Shown: in pieces, positions 16,146 through 24,778 of the stretch | How the letters are laid out: every line of letters starts with the position of its first letter | Numbering within the stretch: position 1 is the first letter of the stretch | Assembly: GCA_017547165.1 (NCBI GenBank) | Contig: JAFYQK010000005.1 | Span: 1-64,000, forward strand | Direction: 5' to 3' | DNA: 64,000 bases | DNA from: Bacteroidaceae bacterium | Lineage (GTDB): Bacteria > Bacteroidota > Bacteroidia > Bacteroidales > Bacteroidaceae | Position numbers and translations under genes: made by a program | Notes under the pieces: generated by a model | Databases searched by the model: none | The model's input: the letters and a program-made list of their open reading frames with translations, nothing else | Told to the model about the DNA's origin: nothing

Positions 16146-16186
16146 AGTTATAAGGTCGGGCAAGAAGAAAGAAGAAAAGAGCATAT

Positions 16187-16909
16187 ATGGGAAAGCAAGT
16201 AATAGATTATATTCGCCAACCTGAAAGTTTGGACGGACAGGCTTTGGAACACTTGCGTGGTATTGTGGAGAAATATCCATACTACCATGGGGCTCGCATA
16301 TTAATGCTTAAAGCCTTGTACCAAATGCATGACCCTGGATTTGACGAGCAATTGAGAAAGGCTGCCATCTATGTGCCTTCGCGCAAGACTTTATTCCAAC
16401 TTTTCCAAGCTCCGTCACTCATACCAGAATCGCCGTCGAAAAGAACTTCGCGTGCAGAAAACAGCGAAACGGCAATGCGTACAGAAACGCTGATTGACAC
16501 CTTTTTAGACAATATACCGCAAACAAAGCAGAACACTCCGCGAATAGTTGATGCCACAGTAGATTACATGGCTTATCTTATGCAGGTGGAAACTGCTGAT
16601 TCGAGTTTAGAAACGCCTCGAATGCCAGGCGAGGATTATATCGACGACTTCTTGACAAAGAATGAGGGAAAATTCGACCTTGAGGATTTGTCAGCAGAGG
16701 AAACACCACACACCAATCTGGATCAAAAAGTAGAACCAACCAACGGTATATTGACAGAAGCAATGGCCCGCATTTACATAAAACAAGGCAAATATGACAA
16801 GGCTATCGAAATTATTCGTCGTATTTCTTTGAAATATCCGAAAAAAAATCGTTACTTTGCAGACCAAATACGCTTCTTAGAGAAATTAATCATAAATCAA
16901 CAATCGTAA
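16187..16909 (+). CDS. TPR-containing protein upstream of secG
   Basis: A 240-residue soluble protein. The N-terminal helical pair (QALEHLRGIVEKYPYYHGARILMLKAL) and the C-terminal TPR-like unit (TEAMARIYIKQGKYDKAIEI) bracket an acidic, low-complexity middle (about 80-180). No signal peptide. It lies one base before secG and 41 bases after lptE. I regard it as a scaffold protein of unknown partner; the conserved neighbourhood suggests an envelope-biogenesis role. Confidence 0.65.
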   Translation: MGKQVIDYIRQPESLDGQALEHLRGIVEKYPYYHGARILMLKALYQMHDPGFDEQLRKAAIYVPSRKTLFQLFQAPSLIPESPSKRTSRAENSETAMRTETLIDTFLDNIPQTKQNTPRIVDATVDYMAYLMQVETADSSLETPRMPGEDYIDDFLTKNEGKFDLEDLSAEETPHTNLDQKVEPTNGILTEAMARIYIKQGKYDKAIEIIRRISLKYPKKNRYFADQIRFLEKLIINQQS

Positions 16910-16910
16910 T

Positions 16911-17270
16911 ATGTACACAATTATCTTAATCCTAATTGTTTTGGCAAGTGTTCTGATGTGCCTGACAGTTCTTATTCAGGAGAGCAAGGGTGGCGGTTTG
17001 GCTGCTTCTTATGCCAGCGGCAACACTTTACTTGGTGCGCCCAAAACAACTCAAATTATTGAAAAGATCACAGCAGGTCTTGCAATTGCAATTTTGGTTC
17101 TTTGCATCGCTAGCACAGCATTTATGCCTCAGGCCACTCAAGTGGACAGCGTAATGGATTTGCAGCAGCCAACAACAACAGCTCCTGCATTGCCAACCTT
17201 GCCCGAAGCTCCCGCTGCCGAGACTGCTCCTGCAGCTACAGAGGCTCCCGCTGAAACTCCTGCAAACTAA
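16911..17270 (+). CDS. secG: SecG, preprotein translocase subunit
   Basis: A 119-residue membrane protein with two transmembrane helices (about 2-21 and 50-70) and the SecG loop QESKGGGLAASY followed by a GNTLLGA turn. SecG assists the SecYE channel in protein export. The tail (85-119) is rich in Ala, Pro, Thr and Glu, which is common in Bacteroidetes SecG. One base separates it from the TPR gene and 20 from the next kinase gene. Confidence 0.9.
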   Translation: MYTIILILIVLASVLMCLTVLIQESKGGGLAASYASGNTLLGAPKTTQIIEKITAGLAIAILVLCIASTAFMPQATQVDSVMDLQQPTTTAPALPTLPEAPAAETAPAATEAPAETPAN

Positions 17271-17290
17271 TTCATATTCCAAAAGCCCAC

Positions 17291-18133
17291 ATGATACTTG
17301 TAGCAGATAGTGGCTCAACAAAAACCGAGTGGGTTTCTGAAAACAAGATTGTTAGAACAAAGGGCATCAACCCTGTGCGTGACACCAAGGAAGAGATTCT
17401 GGAGGTGATCAGGACAGAGTTGATGCCCTTGCTTGTTGATAACCAGACACGCCAGCAAGCCCAAAAGGTAAGTGAGATTCACTTCTATGGAGCAGGATGC
17501 ATTCCACCATTTGCAGACTCAGTTAGAGAGGTGATAGAAAGATGCTTTCCTACAGCCAAAATACAAATATATTCCGACCTGCTTGGCGCGGCAAGAGCTC
17601 TATGCGGGAAACAGGAGGGTATCGCCTGTATTTTGGGCACTGGAAGCAACTCGTGCTTGTGCAAAAACGGAAAGATTATCACCAACACCTCACCAATGGG
17701 CTATATCCTGGGCGACGAGGGTAGCGGAGCAGTGTTGGGCAGGAATTTGCTTTCGGAAATGCTGAAAGGAAATCTGAAATTCCTGTGGCAAGACTTTTCG
17801 CAACAGTACGAGATGACCGTTACTGATATTATAAATAAGGTATACAGGCAACCGCAAGCAAACAAGTTTCTGGCTTCGCTGACCCCTTTCATTAAAAAAC
17901 ATATCGAAAGAGACGAGGTGAGAGAAATGGTTGTGAAAGAATTTGAAAGGTTCCTGCAGAGAAATGTCTTACCATATGGCAGGCCAGACCTGGTTGTAAA
18001 CTTCGTTGGTGGCATCGCAAGCAATTTTGCAGAGGAAATAAAACAAGCATGCTTGCAATGTGACATGAAAATAGGCCAAATCAATGCTAGTCCAGCAGCA
18101 GATATGTACAAATACCATATTTCTGCTCATTAA
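17291..18133 (+). CDS. BadF/BadG-type ATPase, N-acetylglucosamine-kinase-like
   Basis: A 280-residue sugar-kinase-fold protein (ASKHA superfamily). ADSGSTKTEW is the first phosphate loop, SDLLGAARA the sugar/hinge region, ILGTGSNSCL the second phosphate loop and GYILGDEGSGA a BadF-family signature. Members phosphorylate N-acetylglucosamine or related amino sugars; in this phylum a role in cell-wall sugar recycling is likely but unproven. It closes the rlmN-secG run, 20 bases after secG. Confidence 0.8.
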   Translation: MILVADSGSTKTEWVSENKIVRTKGINPVRDTKEEILEVIRTELMPLLVDNQTRQQAQKVSEIHFYGAGCIPPFADSVREVIERCFPTAKIQIYSDLLGAARALCGKQEGIACILGTGSNSCLCKNGKIITNTSPMGYILGDEGSGAVLGRNLLSEMLKGNLKFLWQDFSQQYEMTVTDIINKVYRQPQANKFLASLTPFIKKHIERDEVREMVVKEFERFLQRNVLPYGRPDLVVNFVGGIASNFAEEIKQACLQCDMKIGQINASPAADMYKYHISAH

Positions 18134-18170
18134 AAATGGACATTTTGTTGGAACATAAACAAAATATAAC

Positions 18171-18270
18171 TATCTTTGTTATGAGATTTTCCTGAAAACA
18201 ATCTTTTTACCTTAAACAAACTAATACCTAATGGATATAGGGTCGCTGTGATAGCGACCCTATATTATTT
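18171..18270 (+). ncRNA. Candidate small RNA or orphan leader transcript
   Basis: A -7-like TATCTTTG (18171-18178) with TTG 20 bases upstream (18148-18150) is followed, about 60 bases on, by a strong intrinsic terminator (18237-18270). A transcript of roughly 80 bases would result. It starts with a four-codon mini-frame (ATGAGATTTTCCTGA at 18181-18195) and a pyrimidine/A-rich stretch that resembles leaders of outer-membrane-protein genes in this phylum, but no gene follows. Function unknown. Confidence 0.4.
18237..18270. terminator. Terminator between the kinase and engB genes
   Basis: A perfect 11-bp stem (18237-18247 with 18253-18263) around a GTGAT loop, followed by ATTATTT. It can end rightward transcripts; the leftward engB transcript may also use it. 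Confidence 0.8.
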
Positions 18271-18314
18271 GCTTGCATTTAGTTTGTATGAGGAATTAGA
18301 CTTAGGCGAAAGGA

Positions 18315-18953
18315 CTACTCGGTTACAGACTGGTTAATAGCTGCTATATAGTTGAGCACTTCTTCCTTGCCTGTACGGTTCTCACTGCTGGTGACGAAAT
18401 ATGGTGGCAACTCCTCCCATTGTTTGGAGAGTACCTTCATATAATGTTTAACACTCCCACCTACCTTGCCCTTGCTTACCTTGTCGGCTTTTGTGAAAAT
18501 TATTGCAAAGGGTATTCCATTCTCGCCCAACCACTCAATAAACTCAAGGTCTATCTTCTGAGGCTCAAGACGGACATCGATAAGCAGGAATAGCAAAGTC
18601 ATCTGTTCTCGCTCAAGGATGTAGGAGGTTATCATATGCTCAAAAGCCTCCTGATCCTTCTTACTACGCTTGGCATAGCCGTAGCCTGGCAAATCGACCA
18701 AAAACCATGGAGCATCGGCAGGTGATGTCATCTTACCCTCGGGAGCACAATTGATAAGGAAGTGATTGATCAACACTGTCTTACCAGGCTTTGCAGATGT
18801 TTTTGCCAACTTATTATTGTCGGCAAGCATATTGATGAGCGAGCTCTTACCTACATTACTTCTGCCTATAAAAGCATATTCCGGAATGTCTGACTTAGGA
18901 CACTGCTCCACCTTTGCACTGGAAATGATGTATTCTGCTGTTTTGATAGTCAT
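18315..18953 (-). CDS. engB: EngB/YihA, ribosome-biogenesis GTPase
   Basis: A 212-residue TrmE-Era-EngA-EngB-Septin-like GTPase needed for large-subunit assembly. G1 is GRSNVGKS (30-37), G3 DLPGYGYA, G4 TKAD, and the family's [11 protein letters not shown] switch segment is present. Length is normal. It starts seven bases after the DUF3078 stop, so the two are co-transcribed on the minus strand. Confidence 0.95.
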   Translation of the reverse strand: MTIKTAEYIISSAKVEQCPKSDIPEYAFIGRSNVGKSSLINMLADNNKLAKTSAKPGKTVLINHFLINCAPEGKMTSPADAPWFLVDLPGYGYAKRSKKDQEAFEHMITSYILEREQMTLLFLLIDVRLEPQKIDLEFIEWLGENGIPFAIIFTKADKVSKGKVGGSVKHYMKVLSKQWEELPPYFVTSSENRTGKEEVLNYIAAINQSVTE

Positions 18954-18960
18954 AGCGATA

Positions 18961-20322
18961 TTACCATTTATAACTCAAACCGAGAGAAAGCCATTCGCGC
19001 ATCATAAAGTAGCCATTCTCACCCTTGTAGTTTTTACTACTGTCATCAAACTTGGGGTAGACAAAGAGTTTGGCAGACATGTATTTGTTGATGTCGAAAC
19101 TGAAAGTATTCTCCCACTCAATATTGGTGTATTTGAAGTTACTTATCCAATAGGCACGACTATTCCAAGAAATATTCTTGGCAATCTGCCAATAACAGTT
19201 GATAGTGGCACTGGGACCAAAGTTGTGATAGGCATGATGATCTTTCTGGATACCATGTTTCTCGGCCACCTCTTTCTTTAGTACATAACGCATATTGTAC
19301 GAACAGGGAGCGAGGTAGATATTTCCTCTGAATTTCTTATTTTTAGTCTCAAACTTATAATCCATACCTACAGATATGGTAAGATTAAGGGGAGACAAGA
19401 AATTAGAAATAAGGGTATTTGAATTATTCTCGTATAGCGGCACTATCTGAGTCTGTCCCTGAACCTGAGCGGTATAGTATAAGGTTTTGTAGGCCTTATG
19501 ACCAAGTTTGGTGGTAATGCGCAAGAGGTTGTTGGTGGGTTTCATAGAGTGGTGAGTGTCGGATTCGCCTGTTGTTTGGAAACCGAGTTGTGCCTCAAGA
19601 CGATTCTCCCACTGAATGTTCTTCTTATTATCGTAATTAAGATTGAGAGTTAGCAAGCCTAATACCGCATAATTGTTCTCACCACCTTGGAACCAGTTGT
19701 CGGAGAAATAGTTTTGAGTGAATTGCAACGAACCTGAACCAGAGAACTTCCAAAAGTTTGGTTTACGGGTAACAAGTTCCACTTCCTGTGTAATCTTAGG
19801 ATCGATTTCGGCATGAATCACATTGTCGGCAAGTTTGGTCTCAACCTTAAGCGAGGTATTGACATCCTCTCTGATGGTACCTGATTGCTTAACCTGCTCG
19901 TCGGTTTGCTGGACAATACTGGGCGAGTTCACATACATATTTGCCAAAGCGTTGTTTACCAACATCATACGAACAAGATTGGGGTCACCGTAGATAGTAG
20001 GATCTTCAACAGAAAACTGCTGCAAAATGGAGGAAGAATAAAAGGTTGGAGGAAGACCCATACGCAAACTATAGACATCAAAACCCTTCTTATTCTTAAT
20101 GTTCAGCAAAGATTTATTGCGCTCTGCAACTACGCGCATTAGCGCCTTTTGATATATGTTGGCTATGGAATCAGTATGATTAGAGACCATAGGTTTATGT
20201 GCTGTAATACTCGCATTTGGCACCAACAGAAGAGAATCCGTGCTGATGGTGTCTGACTTGGCAAAAACAATGGTCGGAGCAAATAATAAGCACAGAAAGA
20301 AAAATGTTATTCTTTTACACAT
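18961..20322 (-). CDS. DUF3078 protein, predicted outer-membrane beta-barrel
   Basis: A 453-residue exported protein. The signal peptide is about 1-21 ([17 protein letters not shown]). The C-terminal two-thirds is a series of amphipathic strands with alternating aromatic and polar residues, containing [25 protein letters not shown] in pieces, which is the DUF3078 signature, and ending in an aromatic residue (LSLGLSYKW) as barrel proteins do. It likely sits in the outer membrane; function is unknown. A -7 element TAACTTTG on the minus strand (20348-20355) lies 26 bases upstream. engB follows in the same operon. Confidence 0.8.
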   Translation of the reverse strand: MCKRITFFFLCLLFAPTIVFAKSDTISTDSLLLVPNASITAHKPMVSNHTDSIANIYQKALMRVVAERNKSLLNIKNKKGFDVYSLRMGLPPTFYSSSILQQFSVEDPTIYGDPNLVRMMLVNNALANMYVNSPSIVQQTDEQVKQSGTIREDVNTSLKVETKLADNVIHAEIDPKITQEVELVTRKPNFWKFSGSGSLQFTQNYFSDNWFQGGENNYAVLGLLTLNLNYDNKKNIQWENRLEAQLGFQTTGESDTHHSMKPTNNLLRITTKLGHKAYKTLYYTAQVQGQTQIVPLYENNSNTLISNFLSPLNLTISVGMDYKFETKNKKFRGNIYLAPCSYNMRYVLKKEVAEKHGIQKDHHAYHNFGPSATINCYWQIAKNISWNSRAYWISNFKYTNIEWENTFSFDINKYMSAKLFVYPKFDDSSKNYKGENGYFMMREWLSLGLSYKW

Positions 20323-20406
20323 AGATATTCTAAGAAAATATATAACGCAAAGTTACAACATTATTTTAACTTTCGTTATGAGTTAATAAATTAAAACTTC
20401 TTTTAC

Positions 20407-20437
20407 TTGCTTTTTATAGCGCTTATTCGTAACTTTG
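20407..20437 (+). promoter_or_regulatory. Promoter of yidC
   Basis: TTGC (20407-20410), a 19-base spacer and TAACTTTG (20430-20437) fit the Bacteroidetes consensus. The transcript would start about 25 bases before the yidC ATG. Confidence 0.75.
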
Positions 20438-20468
20438 CCCGCGTTTTATAAGTTTTTCAATAATATTT

Positions 20469-22328
20469 ATGGATAAGAACACTATTATAGGTTTAACACT
20501 TATCGTATTGGTTTTTGTTGGTTTCGGCATCTATAGTCGTCCTTCGGAAGAAGAGATTGCCCAGCAAATTGAACTTGCACGCCAGGATAGCATTGCACAA
20601 GCTAAACAAGTGGAAGAGCAGAAGTTGGCAGAGCAGAAAAAGTTTGAGGAATTGGCCCTCAAGGCACAAGACAGCACATCGCTTTTCTTTGAGGCTCGCA
20701 ATATGGCTGGTGAAGAGGTAACACTGAGCAATGGTTTGGTAAACCTGACACTGAACACAAAGGGTGGTAGCATACAGAATGCAACTTTGAGCAATTTCAA
20801 GAACCAACAGAAGGAAGATGTCAAGATCTTACGTAAAGATTTGAACAATTTGACATACACCTTTGTTGGCAAGGATGAAAACATCTATACTGGCGACTAC
20901 ACATTCACGGCGATAAACAAGACTGATAGCACCGTTACCATGCGTTTGGGTAACGAAGTCTCACACCTTGATATCAACTATCAGCTTGTTAAGGACAGTT
21001 ATTTGGTGAAGATAAGCATGCAAGCTATTGGTATGGGTAGCCTATTGCATCCTGGCACCCAAAGCATGAGCATCAACTGGCAGGATGTCGCAGCTCAGCA
21101 GGAGAAGGGTTTCGATTTTGAGCAACAGTTCTCTTCCTTGACATACAAGGAAAAGAATGGCGATACAGATAATTTATCGGAGACAAGTGAAGACAGCGAG
21201 AATATGGAGATGCCACTCGAGTGGGTTGCATTCAAGAACCAGTTCTTCAGTTGCGTATTGATTGCTCCTGAGCAATTTGATGGAGCAGTATTAAAGAGTT
21301 CTCCCTGCCAGAAAGGTTCTGGCGACTTGAAGAAATATTCAGCACAGATGAACTGCGCATTTGACCCCAGTGGTGCCAAGGCGACAGAATTGAACCTTTA
21401 TGTAGGTCCTAATGATTTCCATATTTTGAAGGACCACGACAATTTAATCAATTCTGGCAAGGATCTGGAGATGGAAAAGTTGGTTTACCTGGGTTGGCCA
21501 TTGTTCCGCATTATCAATCGCTGGATTATCCTACCCTTGTTTGATTTCCTTTCTGGATTTGGAATGAATATGGGCATTGTGCTCCTGCTTCTCACACTTA
21601 TTGTGAAGGCATTTGTATATCCCACCACCAAGAAGAGCTATTTGAGCAGCGCTCGCATGCGAGTTTTAAAACCCAAGGTTGATGCACTTAACGCCAAGTA
21701 CCCCAAGGCAGAGGATGCAATGAAGAAGCAAACTGAGATGATGCAGCTTTACCGCGAATATGGTGTTAGTCCTATGGGTGGTTGCTTGCCAATGTTGATT
21801 CAGATGCCCATATGGATTGCCTTGTTCAACTTCGTTCCCAATGCCATCGCTTTGCGTGGTGAGAGTTTCTTGTGGGCTGAAGATCTTTCTGCCTACGACT
21901 CTTTGTTGAGTTGGGATGCAGACTTGTGGCTCATTGGCGATCACCTGAGCATATTCTGCATATTGTTCTGTGCAACAAACATCATTAACACATGGATTTC
22001 TATGCGCCAGCAAAAGGACCAGATGTCAAGCGAACAGGCTCAGCAGATGAAAATGATGCAGTACATGATGTATATCATGCCCCTGATGTTCTTCTTTATG
22101 TTTAACAACTACTCAAGTGGTTTGTGCTACTACTACTTCCTTTCAGGTTTCACAAGCATATTGATTATGTGGTACTTACGCAAGACTACCGACGACAAGA
22201 AACTGTTGGCAAAACTTGAGGAATACCGCGAGAAGCACAAGAATGATCCCAAGAAAACTTCTGGCATGGCTGCACGCCTTCAGGCTCTGCAAAAGCAGAT
22301 GGAAGAGCAGCAGAAGAACAGATCTTAA
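20469..22328 (+). CDS. yidC: YidC membrane protein insertase
   Basis: A 619-residue inner-membrane insertase that works alone or with SecYEG. The N-terminal helix (about 4-20) anchors a charged coiled segment (EEEIAQQIELARQDSIAQ) and a large periplasmic beta domain (about 70-350). The C-terminal insertase region has several helices and the family signatures LPMLIQMPIWIALF and GLCYYYFLSGF. The basic tail (KKLLAKLEEYREKHK onward) may bind ribosomes. Length is typical for Bacteroidetes. Confidence 0.95.
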   Translation: MDKNTIIGLTLIVLVFVGFGIYSRPSEEEIAQQIELARQDSIAQAKQVEEQKLAEQKKFEELALKAQDSTSLFFEARNMAGEEVTLSNGLVNLTLNTKGGSIQNATLSNFKNQQKEDVKILRKDLNNLTYTFVGKDENIYTGDYTFTAINKTDSTVTMRLGNEVSHLDINYQLVKDSYLVKISMQAIGMGSLLHPGTQSMSINWQDVAAQQEKGFDFEQQFSSLTYKEKNGDTDNLSETSEDSENMEMPLEWVAFKNQFFSCVLIAPEQFDGAVLKSSPCQKGSGDLKKYSAQMNCAFDPSGAKATELNLYVGPNDFHILKDHDNLINSGKDLEMEKLVYLGWPLFRIINRWIILPLFDFLSGFGMNMGIVLLLLTLIVKAFVYPTTKKSYLSSARMRVLKPKVDALNAKYPKAEDAMKKQTEMMQLYREYGVSPMGGCLPMLIQMPIWIALFNFVPNAIALRGESFLWAEDLSAYDSLLSWDADLWLIGDHLSIFCILFCATNIINTWISMRQQKDQMSSEQAQQMKMMQYMMYIMPLMFFFMFNNYSSGLCYYYFLSGFTSILIMWYLRKTTDDKKLLAKLEEYREKHKNDPKKTSGMAARLQALQKQMEEQQKNRS

Positions 22329-22356
22329 TTGACAATAGACAAACAACTTATTCATA

Positions 22357-22404
22357 AATTAGGAATTAGAGGATCGTTGGTTCAGTGGACTCTAATTCCT
22401 AATT
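22357..22404. terminator. Hairpin after yidC
   Basis: A perfect 15-bp inverted repeat (22357-22371 with 22390-22404) built on AATTAGGAATTAGAG, with an 18-base loop and CTTGATTT after it. A terminator or a small dispersed palindrome. Confidence 0.55.
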
Positions 22405-22443
22405 CTTGATTTAGCGAATACTATTATTATTTATATACAGACA

Positions 22444-24621
22444 ATGAACAAACTTTTAACCACAAGCATTATGTCGCTTTCGTTAGTGGCGTGTGCACCA
22501 ATGCAAGACTCCGGTTCAGATGAAGCACAAATTGGGCGCACCACCGAGTTTTCTGACTCAACAAAGCAGTTCACTCCAGAAGTGATGTGGAAAATGGGTC
22601 GTATCGGAGCTTATCATCTATCTGCAGACACAGAAAAGTCGGTTTACGGAGTAACCTACTATAGTGTTGAAAAGAATGCAAGTCGCTCTGTTATCTATGC
22701 AAGTACGCCAAAGGCAGGAGACGAAGCAAAGTTATTGACAACAAAGGGCTCGGATTATGCGCCATCGTTCATCCCAGGAACAGATAAGGTTGCGTTCTTA
22801 GCTGCCTCAGAAGATGGCACAATGCAACTTTGGATGATGAACGCCGACGGCACAGAGCGCCAACAGATTTCAGCAGAGAGAAACGGAGTTGACGATTACC
22901 TGTTCTCGCCCTGTGGCACCAAGGTTGTATTAGTAGAAACCGTTGCTCACGAGGCAAGTGTGCAGAAGAATGACGAAGATTTGAGTCTGTCTACAGGAAT
23001 CGTTGCCAACGACCTCATGTACAAGCATTGGGATCATTATACAAAGTCAGCCCCCCATCCCTTCATTGCTTCATTCGATGGCAACAATATTGGAGAGAGC
23101 AAAGATTTGCTTGAAGGCACTCCCTTTGAGAGTCCAATGCTTCCCTTTGGCGGCGTAGAGCAGTTTGCATGGAGTCCCGACGGCAAGCAGTTGGCCTACA
23201 CCTGTCGCAAGCTCTCTGGCATTGATTATGCAATAAGCACAGATAGTGACATATACCTATATAATCTTGAAAGCGGAGAAACAAAGAACCTCTGCAAGCC
23301 CGAAGGCTATGTACGTCCTGCTTGCGACCCCACTCGTTCACTCAAGCATCAAGCCGTAAATCAGTTTAAGGAGGATGTTAATGCTGGTTACGACCAGAAT
23401 CCTCAATTCTCTCCTGATGGCAAGTACATAGCATGGAGCAGCATGGAGCGCGACGGATATGAGAGCGATCGTACTCGCCTTTGCATCTATGAGTTTGCTA
23501 CTAGCAAGAAGAGTTATGTCACCGAAACATTCGAAAGCGGCGTGAATGAATTCTCTTGGGCCCAGGACAACTATACACTATACTTCTCTGGTGTATGGCA
23601 TGGCAAGACCAACCTGTATAGCACCAATCTGCAGGGCGAGGTTAAGCAGATTACCAATGAGGAGGCAGACTTCGTTCTGCTTGGCATTCATCCCAATGGC
23701 GAGCAGTTGTTGGCAAAGCGTCACTCTATGACCCGCCCCGACGAGGTGTTCTTTGTTGGTATCGCTGACGGTAAGGCAGAGCAGATTACCCACGAGAACA
23801 ACCCCTTCTATGCTCACTTCGAATTTGGCAAGGTCGTAGAGCGCTGGATAGAAACCACCGACAAGAAGCAGATGCATGCCTGGGTTATCCTTCCTCCCAA
23901 CTTTGATGCCACCAAGAAGTACCCCACCCTGCTCTTCTGCGAGGGCGGTCCACAATCACCCGTAAGCCAGTTCTGGAGCTATCGTTGGAACTTCCAGGTT
24001 ATGGCATCGCAAGGTTATGTAGTCATCGCCCCCAACCGTCGTGGTCTTCCCGGCTTCGGAATGGAGTGGCTTGAGCAAATCAGTGGCGACTACTCCGGTC
24101 AGTGCATGAAGGACTACCTTTCTGCCATCGACGACATAGCCAAGGAGCCTTGGGTTGATGCCGAGCGCCTTGGTGCCGTGGGTGCAAGTTTCGGCGGATA
24201 TAGCGTATATTGGTTGGCGGGCAATCACGAGAAACGTTTCAAGGCATTCATTGCCCACGATGGTATTTTCAACACCCAGCAACAATATATGGAAACAGAG
24301 GAATTGTGGTTCCCCAACTGGGATATGGGCCAGGCTCCATGGTACAAGGATGCACAAGGCAAACGCGCCAAGGTGTTTGAGACATCTCCCCACCTCTATG
24401 TTGACCGTTGGGACACTCCCATCCTCTGCATACATGGCCAAAAGGACTTCCGCATCGAGTACACCCAGGCAGAGAGTGCCTTCACCGCAGCCCGTGTGCG
24501 TGGTATTCCCGCTCAGTTACTCCTATTCCCTGACGAAAACCATTGGGTACTCAAACCCCAGAATGGCATCCTCTGGCAACGCACCTTCTTCCGTTGGCTT
24601 GACAAGTGGCTGAAGAATTAA
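22444..24621 (+). CDS. S9 family peptidase, dipeptidyl-peptidase-5-like lipoprotein
   Basis: A 725-residue prolyl-oligopeptidase-family enzyme. The N-terminus is a lipoprotein signal (SLSLVACAP). A seven-bladed propeller with TolB-like repeats (FSPCGTKVV, WSPDGKQLAY, FSPDGKYIAWSS) is followed by the alpha/beta-hydrolase domain, with nucleophile Ser582 in GASFGGYS, Asp668 in HGQKDFR and His700 in DENHWV. The whole triad is present. Relatives such as Porphyromonas DPP5 release dipeptides in the periplasm from peptide N-termini. The MFS gene downstream, related to peptide or sugar-acid porters, suggests coupled dipeptide release and uptake. Confidence 0.85.
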   Translation: MNKLLTTSIMSLSLVACAPMQDSGSDEAQIGRTTEFSDSTKQFTPEVMWKMGRIGAYHLSADTEKSVYGVTYYSVEKNASRSVIYASTPKAGDEAKLLTTKGSDYAPSFIPGTDKVAFLAASEDGTMQLWMMNADGTERQQISAERNGVDDYLFSPCGTKVVLVETVAHEASVQKNDEDLSLSTGIVANDLMYKHWDHYTKSAPHPFIASFDGNNIGESKDLLEGTPFESPMLPFGGVEQFAWSPDGKQLAYTCRKLSGIDYAISTDSDIYLYNLESGETKNLCKPEGYVRPACDPTRSLKHQAVNQFKEDVNAGYDQNPQFSPDGKYIAWSSMERDGYESDRTRLCIYEFATSKKSYVTETFESGVNEFSWAQDNYTLYFSGVWHGKTNLYSTNLQGEVKQITNEEADFVLLGIHPNGEQLLAKRHSMTRPDEVFFVGIADGKAEQITHENNPFYAHFEFGKVVERWIETTDKKQMHAWVILPPNFDATKKYPTLLFCEGGPQSPVSQFWSYRWNFQVMASQGYVVIAPNRRGLPGFGMEWLEQISGDYSGQCMKDYLSAIDDIAKEPWVDAERLGAVGASFGGYSVYWLAGNHEKRFKAFIAHDGIFNTQQQYMETEELWFPNWDMGQAPWYKDAQGKRAKVFETSPHLYVDRWDTPILCIHGQKDFRIEYTQAESAFTAARVRGIPAQLLLFPDENHWVLKPQNGILWQRTFFRWLDKWLKN

Positions 24622-24661
24622 AGATACAATTCGTCATTTGACAAGGCCAACTACTTAGAAA

Positions 24662-24747
24662 AAGACAATACGATGTCTGAGCTCAAACAAAGTATTCTTT
24701 AGACAAAACAATACTACGATTAAGGCAAGACACTACAATGTCTTAAA
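24662..24747 (+). repeat. Degenerate four-unit tandem repeat upstream of the MFS gene
   Basis: Four related units starting AA(G/A)ACA(A/C) follow each other with a 20-23 base period. Units 1 and 4 each contain an inverted pair AGACA-N6-TGTCT (24663-24678 and 24728-24743). This may be an operator array for the MFS transporter gene. Confidence 0.45.
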
Positions 24748-24778
24748 TGAACGAAAATAATAATACAAATAAATATTT

